From contig CACHCH010000004.1 in NCBI GenBank assembly GCA_902578255.1, forward strand, positions 32,566 to 96,565: 64,000 nt of DNA, in the 5' to 3' direction. The position numbers and the translations under genes are program-made. This DNA comes from an uncultured Pelagibacteraceae bacterium (lineage in GTDB: Bacteria; Pseudomonadota; Alphaproteobacteria; Pelagibacterales; Pelagibacteraceae). Within the stretch, counting starts at the first letter, position 1, and each line of letters begins with the position of its first letter. This document shows, piece by piece, positions 47,734 through 57,946 of this stretch. A model generated the notes under the pieces. That model saw only the letters and a list, made by a program, of their open reading frames with translations. It did not search any database and was not told the DNA's origin.

Positions 47734-48816
47734 ATGGTTACTCCAAAATTTAAAAAATTTAAGATTGAAGCTTATAAACCTGGCAAGTCAAAGGTCAAAA
47801 AGCTTAAAAAAGTAATAAAACTTTCAGCTAACGAATCTGCTCTTGGGATCAGTCCAATGGCAAAGAAATTGATATCAAATAAAAAAATGATTTTGGATAA
47901 ATATCCTGATGGAAAGTCACAAGATCTTAAAAAAGCAATTTCTAAAAAATATAAGTGTGATTTAAATAAAATTATTTGTGGTGCAGGTTCTGATGAGGTA
48001 ATTCAAATGTTGTGTCAATTATATTTAAATCCAAAAGATGAGGTAATAGTTCCAGAATATAGTTTTTTGATGTACAGAATTTATGCAAAAATTGTAGGTG
48101 CCAAAGTTTTATTTGCAAAAGAGGTAAATTTTAGAGTGTCAATAAGAGAGATTCTTAAAAAAATCACGAGAAAAACTAAAATAGTATTTATCGCTAACCC
48201 AAATAATCCAACCGCAACTTATTTGACTAAAGAAGAAATATTAGAACTAAGGAATAAAATGAATAAAAATATTTTACTTGTGGTTGATGATGCGTACTCA
48301 GAATATATGAAAAATAATGATTATACCTCAGGTTTGGATTTATTTAGAAATAAAGATAATGTTTTTATATTAAGAACATTTTCAAAAATGTTTGGATTAG
48401 CTTCCTTAAGAGTAGGTTGGGGATATGGATCAAAAAAAATAATAGATGCTTTAAATGTGATTAAACCACCATTCAATGTAAATGGTGTAGCTCAACTTGC
48501 AGCTATTGCGTCGTTAAGAGATACAAAATTTATAAGTAGATCTGTTAAGCACAATTTACTTTATGCTAAAAAGTTAAAAAAATTTCTTGAGGTTTACAAT
48601 ATTTCTTCAAATAAAATTTCAGCAAATTTTCTATTTTTAAATTTTGATAACTGTAAAATTTCAGCAAAATATTTATACGAAAAATTGAAAAATAAAGGTG
48701 TTATCTTAAGATCAACTGAGGATGGCTATGGTATTAAAAATAAATTAAGATTAACCATAGGGTCTAAGGAAGAAAATTTAAAATTTATGAATACTGTAAA
48801 AAGAATATTAAATTAA
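47734..48816 (+). CDS. hisC: Histidinol-phosphate aminotransferase
   Basis: KLSANESALGISPMAKK; ANPNNPTATYL; RTFSKMFGLASLRVGWGYG. Confidence 0.93.
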   Translation: MVTPKFKKFKIEAYKPGKSKVKKLKKVIKLSANESALGISPMAKKLISNKKMILDKYPDGKSQDLKKAISKKYKCDLNKIICGAGSDEVIQMLCQLYLNPKDEVIVPEYSFLMYRIYAKIVGAKVLFAKEVNFRVSIREILKKITRKTKIVFIANPNNPTATYLTKEEILELRNKMNKNILLVVDDAYSEYMKNNDYTSGLDLFRNKDNVFILRTFSKMFGLASLRVGWGYGSKKIIDALNVIKPPFNVNGVAQLAAIASLRDTKFISRSVKHNLLYAKKLKKFLEVYNISSNKISANFLFLNFDNCKISAKYLYEKLKNKGVILRSTEDGYGIKNKLRLTIGSKEENLKFMNTVKRILN

Positions 48817-49713
48817 ATGAACAATATTTTAATTATTGGGTGTGGTTTATTAGGATCCTCTTTATTGAGACGAATTCACAAAAAAAAAATTGCTAAAAAA
48901 ATATTCATTTATGAAAAATCAATATCAAATGTTTCAAAAATTAAGAAATTAAGACTTCCAGGTATTGTTATCGACAAGCTAGATAAAGGAGCAATTAATT
49001 ATGATCTAATTATTTTTTGTACTCCAATGAGTGAATACAAAAATCTAATCTTAAAGATAAATAATCTTATTACTCCCAAAACATTAATCACAGATATTGG
49101 ATCATCTAAAGTAGAGACCTCGAAGCTTATAAAAAAATTTTTGAAAAAAAATATATCTTGGACTCAAAGTCATCCCATTGCAGGCTCTGAAGTTAGTGGT
49201 CCAGAGCACGGTAAGGAAAATATGTTTCAAGATCGATGGTGTATTTTGATAAAAGAAAAAAATACAAAAAAAAAATATTTGGACATTTTAAATAATTTTT
49301 GGAAAAAAATGGGTTCAAAAGTTATCGTTATGACACCTGAAAAACATGATAGAATTTTTTCCATAACAAGTCATTTACCTCATTTAATTGCGTATAATTT
49401 GGTAAAATCAGCACAAGATTTTGAAAAAAAACAAAATTACGATTTGATTAAGTTTAGTGCTGGAGGACTAAGAGACTTTTCACGTATAGCAGCTTCAAAT
49501 GAAATTATGTGGAGAGATATTTTTTTTAACAATAGTAATAATATCTCAAAAGCAATTGATTTATTTATCAAAAATCTAAAAGCCTTTAAAAAAGATATAA
49601 ATTTTAAAAATAATAAATCAATATTAAAAAAATTAATTCAAACTAAAAGAGTTCGTTCTAAAATTATTAAGTTAAAACAGGATATAAACAAACCTGACTT
49701 TGGTAGAAGTTAA
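48817..49713 (+). CDS. tyrA: Prephenate/arogenate dehydrogenase
   Basis: IIGCGLLGSSLLRRI; TDIGSSKVETSKLI; HPIAGSEVSGPEHGKENMF; SHLPHLIAYNLV. Confidence 0.9.
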   Translation: MNNILIIGCGLLGSSLLRRIHKKKIAKKIFIYEKSISNVSKIKKLRLPGIVIDKLDKGAINYDLIIFCTPMSEYKNLILKINNLITPKTLITDIGSSKVETSKLIKKFLKKNISWTQSHPIAGSEVSGPEHGKENMFQDRWCILIKEKNTKKKYLDILNNFWKKMGSKVIVMTPEKHDRIFSITSHLPHLIAYNLVKSAQDFEKKQNYDLIKFSAGGLRDFSRIAASNEIMWRDIFFNNSNNISKAIDLFIKNLKAFKKDINFKNNKSILKKLIQTKRVRSKIIKLKQDINKPDFGRS

Positions 49714-50456
49714 AATTTTATTTTAGAAATCTTTCTCACTTCAAGACTTGCTGTATCAAGTATTCTTTTAATTGTTTCCTTTATTGGCATGATAAGTACT
49801 TTTTTTTTTGGACCATAAGCGTGAATCAACTGTTTAGAGTTTATGCAAATGGCAACATGACCTTTCCAAAATATAATATCTCCCCTTTTGAACTTTTTTG
49901 ATTTTTTTTTTACTGAATACTTTATTTGATCTTTAGTATCTCTTGGATAAAATAAATTATTATAATAAAAAAAAATTTGTATTAAAGCTGAACAATCAAT
50001 ACCTTTATAAGTCTTACCACCCCATTTATAATTTACCTCAAGAAATTTTGTAAAAAATTTTACAAAGTTTTTTTCTTTATAATTAATTTCTTTAATATCT
50101 TTTTTTTTAATCCACTTATTCTTTTCAATTTTTATATAAAACTTATTTTCTTTTTCTACACTTAATTTAGATCCTAGGGGGAGATATATGTTTGATACAG
50201 AATTAGGTTTTATATAAATTTTTGCCTTTAATGTATTTACTTTATATTTAGGATTAAAATTTTTGATATATTGTTTATTTTTAATATATCCAACATAATT
50301 GTCATATGTAGATTTAATCTTTATCCAATTTTTATTTTTAGATAAAATTTTAAATTTTTCACCATATATTATTTGAGAAGTTACCTCAGATGACGTGTGA
50401 GGTTCTTTGTAAATATTTGAAAAATTCCCTTTAAAGTAAAAATTATTTTTCACCAA
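49710..50456 (-). CDS. SH3-domain NlpC/P60 family peptidase, no obvious signal peptide
   Basis: Two SH3-like segments then YKWGGKTYKGIDCSALIQ (catalytic Cys), GDIIFWKGHVAICI (His). Confidence 0.85.
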   Translation of the reverse strand: MVKNNFYFKGNFSNIYKEPHTSSEVTSQIIYGEKFKILSKNKNWIKIKSTYDNYVGYIKNKQYIKNFNPKYKVNTLKAKIYIKPNSVSNIYLPLGSKLSVEKENKFYIKIEKNKWIKKKDIKEINYKEKNFVKFFTKFLEVNYKWGGKTYKGIDCSALIQIFFYYNNLFYPRDTKDQIKYSVKKKSKKFKRGDIIFWKGHVAICINSKQLIHAYGPKKKVLIMPIKETIKRILDTASLEVRKISKIKF

Positions 50457-51819
50457 TTTTGATTTTATTTTTTATAAGCCACAAACAAAGCAAAGAAGGA
50501 ATGACCATAATTGTAGTTAAAATGAAGAATATTCCCCAATCTCCATTTAGCCAATCTACTAACGCACCTGAGGATGATGCTAAAGTAGTTCTTCCAGCAG
50601 TACCTATTGAAGCGAGTAATGCATATTGAGTTGCTGTATAAGTTCTATCTACTAATAAAGAAATAAAAGCAACAAAGGCCACTGTAGCAAATGCTGCAGT
50701 AATATCGTCAGCAATTACAGCAAATGCAAATAAAATTTCAGATTTTCCTGTCCAAGCCAAAACTGCAAATAAAAGATTTGTTATAGCCATTAGCCCTCCA
50801 GCAAAAAACATTGTTTTTATCGTTCCAGCTCTCATAGCCATTAAACCACCTAATAATGTAAATATTACAGTTGTAATCCAACCCAGTCCTTTTGAGTAAA
50901 TTGCAATTTGTCCTTTTGAAAATCCGATTTCTTTATAAAAAACAATGGACATCCTTCCCATAAAAGCTTCACCAATTTTAAATAAAAAAACAAATGCTAA
51001 TATTGTTGCTGCGATAGCAAAGCCATTTTTTTTAAAAAAACTAATAATGGGTCCTCCAATAGTTCCCGTGATATAGGCAATAAAGTTTGTTATAAAATTA
51101 CTCGATCCAAGTTTTTTTTTAATTAGTTGGTCTGTTTCTTTCTGTTTAGCCTGTCTATCTGTTTGAATAGGTTCATGAACAAACATTAAACCTATGTTCA
51201 TTAAAATTATTAAAATTCCCAAAATTAAAAAAGTAGTTTGCCAATAGTCAGATACGCCCAAGTTTTCAAAAAATTCAGCTGTAAACAATGCAACAACACC
51301 ACCTAATTTATAACCTGTCCACCAACCTACAACAGCCATTGCAGCACCTGCCGCCATAGATTTTCCTTCATTTTCATTTATTTGTTCGATTCTTAATGCA
51401 TCGACAGTTATGTCTTGTGTAGCTGAGGCTATAGCTATAATTAATCCTACACTTATTAATAGAGGTAAATTTTCTCTTGGATTTATTACGCTCCAAACTA
51501 CTAGGCATAGTAAAATTATGATTTGCATTAAGACTATCCATCCCCGTCTATGACCTAATTTTTTTGTTAAGTAAGGTATTTGGACTCTATCGATAATTGG
51601 AGCCCACAAGTAGTTAAAGGCGTATACACCAAAGATTAATCCTGCCCAACCAATTGTAGATCTGCTTAGACCTTCTTCTTTTAACCAAAGACTTAGACTG
51701 CTTGCAATCAAAACCCAAGGAAAACCTGAGATGGCTCCTAACAAAAGAATTCTGAGCATTCTTTTGTCGTAATAAACAGAAAAAGTTTCAGACAGTGTTT
51801 GTTTTTTTACTTCAAGCAT
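50443..51819 (-). CDS. ampG: MFS transporter, AmpG-like muropeptide permease
   Basis: MLRILLLGAISGFPWVLIASSLSLWLKEEGLSRSTIGWAGLIFGVYAFNYLWAPIIDRV; ASATQDITVDALRIE. Confidence 0.82.
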   Translation of the reverse strand: MLEVKKQTLSETFSVYYDKRMLRILLLGAISGFPWVLIASSLSLWLKEEGLSRSTIGWAGLIFGVYAFNYLWAPIIDRVQIPYLTKKLGHRRGWIVLMQIIILLCLVVWSVINPRENLPLLISVGLIIAIASATQDITVDALRIEQINENEGKSMAAGAAMAVVGWWTGYKLGGVVALFTAEFFENLGVSDYWQTTFLILGILIILMNIGLMFVHEPIQTDRQAKQKETDQLIKKKLGSSNFITNFIAYITGTIGGPIISFFKKNGFAIAATILAFVFLFKIGEAFMGRMSIVFYKEIGFSKGQIAIYSKGLGWITTVIFTLLGGLMAMRAGTIKTMFFAGGLMAITNLLFAVLAWTGKSEILFAFAVIADDITAAFATVAFVAFISLLVDRTYTATQYALLASIGTAGRTTLASSSGALVDWLNGDWGIFFILTTIMVIPSLLCLWLIKNKIKIGEK

Positions 51820-53259
51820 TTAGTTTTTCCAAAACGATGGTAGAAATAATACTAGTATTGCGAACAACTCAAGTCTACCTAAAATCATCCCAACAGACAA
51901 AACCCATTTTGATACGTTTGGCAATGATGAAAAATCTCCATTTGGTCCAATTATAGGCCCTAACCCTGGGCCAACATTTGAGATAGATGTCGCGGCTCCA
52001 GATAGTGCAGTAATGAAATCAAGGCCAGTTAAGGACAATAAAGCAGCTAAAATAAAAAAAATTACAAAATAAAAAAATATGAAAGATATAACTGAAGCAA
52101 TAAATTTTTCATCTACTGGACTTTGATCATACTTTATCAAAAAAACTCCTTTTGGATAAATAATTTTTTTAAGTTGATTTATTATAAAAAGATAAAGGAT
52201 TTGAATTCTAAAAATCTTAATTCCACAAGTAGTTGACCCTGCACATCCTCCAATAAACATTAATGCAAGAAAAATAGTCACTGGAAAACTACCCCAAGTA
52301 TCGAATTCAGCATTTACGTAACCAGTTCCAGTTAAAATAGAAATAGTATTGAAAAATATTGATCTAAATGAAAAGTTTTCACTATTAGTTAAAAACAAAT
52401 AAAAACACAGAATAATTATTGATAAAATTATTATTTTTAAAAAAGATCTTACTTGAGCGTCACTTGAAAATATTTTTTTGTTTCCATTTAAAAATTTAAT
52501 ATAAGCAATAAAGGGAACACTTCCTAAAATAATAAACACCATAGAGGACATCTCAATATAAACGCTATTAAAATAACCTATAGATTGGTTGTAATTTGAG
52601 AATCCACCTGTTGCTATTGTAGTCATTGAATGGGTTAAGCTATCGAATTTTCCCATTCCAAAAATCCAGTAACTAATAGCACAAACTGCTGTCAAAGCAG
52701 AATAAATATATATCAGCCTTAAAGCAATTTCTTTAGATTTTGGAAGTATTTTTTCTGTTGAGTCGTTGCTGGAGATTTTAAATAATTGCATTCCTCCAAC
52801 ATTCATTATCGGCATGAGAGTAATAGTCATAACAATTATACCTATTCCTCCTAACCATTGTAAAATAGCTCTCCATAAAAGAATACCTTTAGGAGCATTT
52901 TCTAAATTAGATATGATAGTTGAGCCTGTAGTAGTAATTCCTGACATGCTCTCAAAAAAAGCATCTGTAATTGACATTTCCATAGAGGAAAAAATAAAAG
53001 GTAAAGATCCAAATACTGCTACACTTAACCAAGATAAAGCTGTTAACAAAAAGGCTTGTTGTAAATTAACTTTTCTATCGTGATCAATATTTGTTAAAAA
53101 GAAAAGTGCACCAAAAACTATAGTTACAATTGATGCTCCAAAAAAAGATGAGTCAATTTCTGAATAAATAAATTGTACTATTATAGGGACAAACATAGAC
53201 ACCCCTAAGATTATTTGTAAAATTCCAAGTGTAAAAAATACCGTTTTATAATTAGACAT
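51820..53259 (-). CDS. trkH: TrkH/KtrB-family potassium uptake protein
   Basis: Repeated P-loops: SGITTTGSTII, TIATGGFSN, SILTGTGYVNAEFDTWGSF, FIGGCAGSTTCGIKIFR. Confidence 0.93.
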   Translation of the reverse strand: MSNYKTVFFTLGILQIILGVSMFVPIIVQFIYSEIDSSFFGASIVTIVFGALFFLTNIDHDRKVNLQQAFLLTALSWLSVAVFGSLPFIFSSMEMSITDAFFESMSGITTTGSTIISNLENAPKGILLWRAILQWLGGIGIIVMTITLMPIMNVGGMQLFKISSNDSTEKILPKSKEIALRLIYIYSALTAVCAISYWIFGMGKFDSLTHSMTTIATGGFSNYNQSIGYFNSVYIEMSSMVFIILGSVPFIAYIKFLNGNKKIFSSDAQVRSFLKIIILSIIILCFYLFLTNSENFSFRSIFFNTISILTGTGYVNAEFDTWGSFPVTIFLALMFIGGCAGSTTCGIKIFRIQILYLFIINQLKKIIYPKGVFLIKYDQSPVDEKFIASVISFIFFYFVIFFILAALLSLTGLDFITALSGAATSISNVGPGLGPIIGPNGDFSSLPNVSKWVLSVGMILGRLELFAILVLFLPSFWKN

Positions 53260-53347
53260 TTTGAAAGAACATTATTTTATGGTAAATAAATTTCAACTCT
53301 ATAAGAATTAATAAAATCACTAATTTAAGAATTTAAAAGAATAATTC

Positions 53348-54910
53348 ATGATTAAAAAAGAAATTTTAGACAAAACCAGTGCATGGCCATTTGTAGAAGC
53401 CAAAAAAATGATGAGAGAAAGAAAATCGTTCATTGAAAAAAAAGGAAAAATTACATTACAAACTGGATATGGACCAAGCGGATTACCTCACATAGGCACT
53501 TTCGGAGAAGTTGCAAGAACCTCCATGATGGTAAATGCTTTAAAGCAATTAACAGATTTACCTACGGAAATTATAACTTTTTCTGATGATATGGATGGTC
53601 TAAGAAAAGTTCCAGAAAATATTCCTAACCAAAATTTGTTAAATGAAAATCTTCATAAACCATTAACTGAGGTTCCAGATCCGTTTGGTAAATTTAACAG
53701 TTTTGGTGAACATAATAATGAGATGTTAAAGGATTTTTTAAATAGTTTTAACTTTAAGTATAGCTTTAAAAGTTCAACAGATCTGTACAAAACTGGATAC
53801 TTTAATTCAACACTAAAAATAATTTTAGACAATTATGATGGTATAATGAGTATTATACTCCCAACCTTAGGTAAAGAACGTCAAAAAACTTACTGTCCAT
53901 TTTTACCTATATGTCCAGACAGTGGGCATGTACTTGAAATACCAGTTGTAGAAATTAATAAAGAAAAATCTCAAATAATTTTCGACAATAAAGGTAAAAA
54001 ACTTGAAAAAAGTATTCTTGATGGAAACTGTAAACTTCAATGGAAGGTTGATTGGGCTATGAGGTGGTATGCTCTTGATATTGACTTTGAAATGTACGGT
54101 AAAGATTTAATTGAAAGTGCAATATTATCTACAAAAATTATCAACTTACTTGGTAAAAAGAATCCCTCAGGCTTTGCATATGAGTTATTTTTAGATGAAA
54201 AAGGTGAAAAGATTTCTAAATCGAAGGGAAATGGAATTACTATCGATCAATGGTTAAAGTATGCATCTCCTGAAAGTTTATCTTTATATATGTATCAAAA
54301 CCCAAAAAGGGCAAAAAAACTATATAAAGAAATTGTTCCAAAAGCTGTAGATGAATATTTAGATAATATTGAAAAATCAAAAAAACAAACAGATCAGCAA
54401 CTGATAATGAATCCGGTCTGGCATGTTCATGAAGGCAAAATACCGACTGAAGAAATGATTATGACTTTTTCCATGTTACTTAACTTGGTTGAAACAAGTA
54501 ATGCTGATAGCAAGGATTTACTTTGGAAATTTGTTAAGAAATATAAACCAAATATCCAAGAAGAAAACTCTCCAATTTTTGATGGATTAGTTGGATATGC
54601 AATTAAATATTTTAACGACGTAATTAAATCACAAAAAAAATATAAAAAGCCTAATGAAAATGAAAAAAAAGCTCTTGTAGCCTTAATTAAAACTTTAGAA
54701 ACATGTAATGATGAAATGTCACCTGAGGAAATCCAAACTTTAATTTATTCAACTGGTAAAGAAAATGGCTACGCCGATAAACTTAGAGACTGGTTTAAAT
54801 TAATTTATGAGGTTGTTTTTGGTGATGAAAACGGTCCAAGAATGGGTTTTTTTATAAGTTTTTTTGGTGTAAACGAAACCAAAGAGCTTATAACAAATAA
54901 AATAAAATAA
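53348..54910 (+). CDS. lysS: Lysyl-tRNA synthetase, class I
   Basis: GYGPSGLPHIGTFGEVART (HIGH-like), EKISKSKGNGITI (KMSKS-like); class I LysRS architecture. Confidence 0.95.
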   Translation: MIKKEILDKTSAWPFVEAKKMMRERKSFIEKKGKITLQTGYGPSGLPHIGTFGEVARTSMMVNALKQLTDLPTEIITFSDDMDGLRKVPENIPNQNLLNENLHKPLTEVPDPFGKFNSFGEHNNEMLKDFLNSFNFKYSFKSSTDLYKTGYFNSTLKIILDNYDGIMSIILPTLGKERQKTYCPFLPICPDSGHVLEIPVVEINKEKSQIIFDNKGKKLEKSILDGNCKLQWKVDWAMRWYALDIDFEMYGKDLIESAILSTKIINLLGKKNPSGFAYELFLDEKGEKISKSKGNGITIDQWLKYASPESLSLYMYQNPKRAKKLYKEIVPKAVDEYLDNIEKSKKQTDQQLIMNPVWHVHEGKIPTEEMIMTFSMLLNLVETSNADSKDLLWKFVKKYKPNIQEENSPIFDGLVGYAIKYFNDVIKSQKKYKKPNENEKKALVALIKTLETCNDEMSPEEIQTLIYSTGKENGYADKLRDWFKLIYEVVFGDENGPRMGFFISFFGVNETKELITNKIK

Positions 54911-55962
54911 TGTTTTCAAATTTAAGATCTTTAATATTTAAAATAGATCCTGAAAGAGCTCATTTTTTAGCAATACAGTCGCTCAAACTCAACCTAGTTT
55001 CAAATATTTTTGATGAGCATAAAAATGATCCTATTTTCAAGACAAAAATTTTTAACAAAGAGTTAAACAATCCTATCGGTATAGCGGCAGGTTTTGATAA
55101 GAATGCCGAGGTCTACAACCCTTTATTTAAGTTGGGATTTGGATTAGTAGAAGTTGGCACAATCACACCTTTAAAACAATATGGGAATAGTAAACCTAGA
55201 GTTTTTAGATTAGTAGAAGACCAAGCACTTATAAATAGATTGGGCTTTAATAATCATGGTTCAGATGTCGTATTGAATAGGATTAAATCAAACAATAAAC
55301 TGGGTGTACTAGGAATTAACGTTGGTCCCAATAAAGATTCTGATAATCGAATAAATGATTATTTAATAGGAATTGAAAAGTTTCATGAAGTGGCAGATTA
55401 TATTACTATTAATATCTCTTCACCAAATACAGAGAATTTAAGAAATTTTCACGATGAAAGAAAATTGCAAGATTTACTTAAATCTGTTTCAGAGAAGAAA
55501 AAAAATTTAGATACAAATATTCCAATAGTGGTAAAAATTTCACCTGATATAGATGAAAACCAGATTAATCTAATTTCAGAAATTCTTTTAGAAAATGATA
55601 TAAGTGGAATTATTATTTCAAATACCTCAGAGTCATCAAGAGACATTTTAAAAAATATTCAAAGACATCAAAAAGGAGGATTGTCTGGAAAACCTATTGA
55701 GAAAAAATCAAACTTATTAATAAACAAGTTTTATAATTTATTAAAAGGTAAAATTAAGATTATTGGGGTAGGAGGAATAGACTCAGGACAATCAGCTTAC
55801 GAAAAGTTTTTACTAGGTGCAGACTATATTCAATTATATACAGGAATGGTTTTTCAGGGTCCAAATATAGCCAGTATTATTAAAAAAGACCTAAAAGAAT
55901 TATTGACTAGAGATGGTGTTAAGAATTTTAGTGAAATTGTAGGAAATAAAACTCTTTCTTAA
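54910..55962 (+). CDS. pyrD: Dihydroorotate dehydrogenase (quinone)
   Basis: NPIGIAAGFDKNAEVYNPLFKLGFGLVEVGTITP; NISSPNTENLRNFH; IGVGGIDSGQSAYEKFLLGADYIQLYTGMVF. Confidence 0.97.
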   Translation: MFSNLRSLIFKIDPERAHFLAIQSLKLNLVSNIFDEHKNDPIFKTKIFNKELNNPIGIAAGFDKNAEVYNPLFKLGFGLVEVGTITPLKQYGNSKPRVFRLVEDQALINRLGFNNHGSDVVLNRIKSNNKLGVLGINVGPNKDSDNRINDYLIGIEKFHEVADYITINISSPNTENLRNFHDERKLQDLLKSVSEKKKNLDTNIPIVVKISPDIDENQINLISEILLENDISGIIISNTSESSRDILKNIQRHQKGGLSGKPIEKKSNLLINKFYNLLKGKIKIIGVGGIDSGQSAYEKFLLGADYIQLYTGMVFQGPNIASIIKKDLKELLTRDGVKNFSEIVGNKTLS

Positions 55963-55973
55963 TTCTATTAAAC

Positions 55974-56002
55974 TTGACGCCACTAATATCTGACCTTATA
56001 TA
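55974..56002 (+). promoter_or_regulatory. Putative sigma70-type promoter for rpmB
   Basis: TTGACG (55974-55979) - 17 nt - TATATA (55997-56002); ATG at 56015. Confidence 0.6.
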
Positions 56003-56014
56003 GGCACTAATATT

Positions 56015-56326
56015 ATGTCAAAAAAATGTGAACTTACTGGAAAAATTCCTATGAAAGGTCATAACGTTAGTCACGCTAACAATAAAACTAAGAGAAGATT
56101 TTTGCCTAATCTTAAGAAAGTAAAGTTTACTAGTGAGCTAATGAAAAGAAGCTTAAAATTAACAGTGAGTAATGCTGGAGTTAGATCAGTTGATAAAAAA
56201 GGGAGTTTTGACGAATATTTAAAGACTGTAAAAAATAAAAACTTATCTCCAAGACTTAAAAAATTAAAAAAAGGTATTCTAATTAAATCCCCATTTAAGA
56301 AAAAACCTTTAGCAAAATCAGCGTAA
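56015..56326 (+). CDS. rpmB: 50S ribosomal protein L28
   Basis: [38 protein letters not shown]. Confidence 0.97.
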   Translation: MSKKCELTGKIPMKGHNVSHANNKTKRRFLPNLKKVKFTSELMKRSLKLTVSNAGVRSVDKKGSFDEYLKTVKNKNLSPRLKKLKKGILIKSPFKKKPLAKSA

Positions 56327-56874
56327 TGAATAGATTATTCTTATTTCTCTCATTTTTAATGGGAGTGGTTGTTTTATCCTCAAATTATTTAGTTCAATTC
56401 CCAATTAAATATTATGGTTTAGAGGAAATTTTAACTTATGGAGCATTTAGTTACCCAATAGCTTTTTTAATAACAGACTTAGCAAACAGATCTTACGGAA
56501 AATTGGTTGCAAGAAAAATTGTTTATATTGGTTTTGCGATAGGAATAAGTTTTACTCTTATATTCTCAACAAATTTTGCAGATCTAATTTCAGTAAGAAT
56601 TGCAATCGGTTCAGGAACAGCCTTTTTAGTAGCTCAACTATTGGATGTACAAATATTTGACCAATTAAGAAAAAAAAAGTGGTTTATTGCTCCTTTAACA
56701 TCATCTCTAATTGGATCTACGATTGATACATTTTTATTTTTTTCAATATCATTTTACGCAACAGGTATTCCGTGGGTTACCTTATCTTTAGGAGATTTAG
56801 CAGTTAAGGTACTCGTTGCCCTCGTTATGTTAATTCCATTCAGAATTCTTCTTGGTACTTTAAAACCGGTATAG
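56326..56874 (+). CDS. Queuosine precursor transporter (YhhQ/VUT family)
   Basis: YGAFSYPIAFLITDLANRSYGKLVARKIVYIGF; DTFLFFSISFYATGIPWV. Confidence 0.85.
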   Translation: MNRLFLFLSFLMGVVVLSSNYLVQFPIKYYGLEEILTYGAFSYPIAFLITDLANRSYGKLVARKIVYIGFAIGISFTLIFSTNFADLISVRIAIGSGTAFLVAQLLDVQIFDQLRKKKWFIAPLTSSLIGSTIDTFLFFSISFYATGIPWVTLSLGDLAVKVLVALVMLIPFRILLGTLKPV

Positions 56875-56875
56875 T

Positions 56876-57946
56876 TTAGATTTTGGGCTCTGGTTGTGTC
56901 ATACAATGAATAGCTCCAAAACCCCAAATGAGTTTAGTGCAGTCAATCGGTACAATTTTTTTATTTTTAAAAAATTTTTTGAAAATTAAAATTACTTTTT
57001 TATCATTTTTGTCGTTAAAGATTGGTAATAGTACTATTTTATTAGCAATATAAAAATTCAGATAACTTGCGGGAACTCTTACTTTTTCAATATATATAGG
57101 CTTAGGCATTGGTACTTCAATTATTTTAAATTTTCTTTTATTTATATTTTTAGCGTTCTTTAAAATATTTAAATTTTCTTTTAAATTTTTATAATTCTTT
57201 TCATTTTTATTTTTTTCTACTGCAGTCATAATTGTGTCTTTAGAGACAAACCTTGAAATATCATCGACGTGTCCGTGTGTATCGTCTCCTTTAATCCCTT
57301 TATTAAGCCAAATGAAATTTTTAACATCTAAATATTTACTCAATGTTTTTTCTAAAGATTTTTTTGTAATCCCAGGATTTCTTTGTTGTACTTTACTTAA
57401 AAGACATTCCTTCGTTAAAAGAACCGATCCTTTACCATTAACATCTATAGCACCTCCCTCCAATACTAATTGTTTTGACTTATTATTAATCTTAACAACA
57501 GGATTTATTTTTTTTACTTTAGTTAGTTTTGATAATTTATTGTTGATATTGTTGTCTTTTTTATAATCTTTGTATTTACTCCATGCATTGAATTTAAAAT
57601 TTACAATCAACTTTTTTTTGGCCTTTTCATTTATTATATATATTGGACCAGTGTCTCTTAACCAAATCCGATCAGTGGTTATTTTGTAAAAAATAATATT
57701 TTGTAACTTATTAGGAAATTTCCTTAATAAATTTATAATTTTTTTTTTGTCTTTATAATTATTTATTAATAAATTTATCTTTTGTGATCTTGATAATTTA
57801 CTTATTATTTGTGTAACTACTTTTGGGATATTTTTAAAAAGACCAGGCCAGTCACTTTTGTTGTGTGGCCAAGCTATCCATACACTCTCTTGCAACTCCC
57901 ATTCTGCAGGCATTCTGTAGCCTATAAGAGATAAATTATTATTCAT
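56876..57946 (-). CDS. aguA: Agmatine deiminase
   Basis: MPAEWELQESVWIAWPHNKSDWPG; RDTGPIYI; DDTHGHVDDISRFV; FGAIHCMTQPEP catalytic Cys. Confidence 0.92.
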   Translation of the reverse strand: MNNNLSLIGYRMPAEWELQESVWIAWPHNKSDWPGLFKNIPKVVTQIISKLSRSQKINLLINNYKDKKKIINLLRKFPNKLQNIIFYKITTDRIWLRDTGPIYIINEKAKKKLIVNFKFNAWSKYKDYKKDNNINNKLSKLTKVKKINPVVKINNKSKQLVLEGGAIDVNGKGSVLLTKECLLSKVQQRNPGITKKSLEKTLSKYLDVKNFIWLNKGIKGDDTHGHVDDISRFVSKDTIMTAVEKNKNEKNYKNLKENLNILKNAKNINKRKFKIIEVPMPKPIYIEKVRVPASYLNFYIANKIVLLPIFNDKNDKKVILIFKKFFKNKKIVPIDCTKLIWGFGAIHCMTQPEPKI

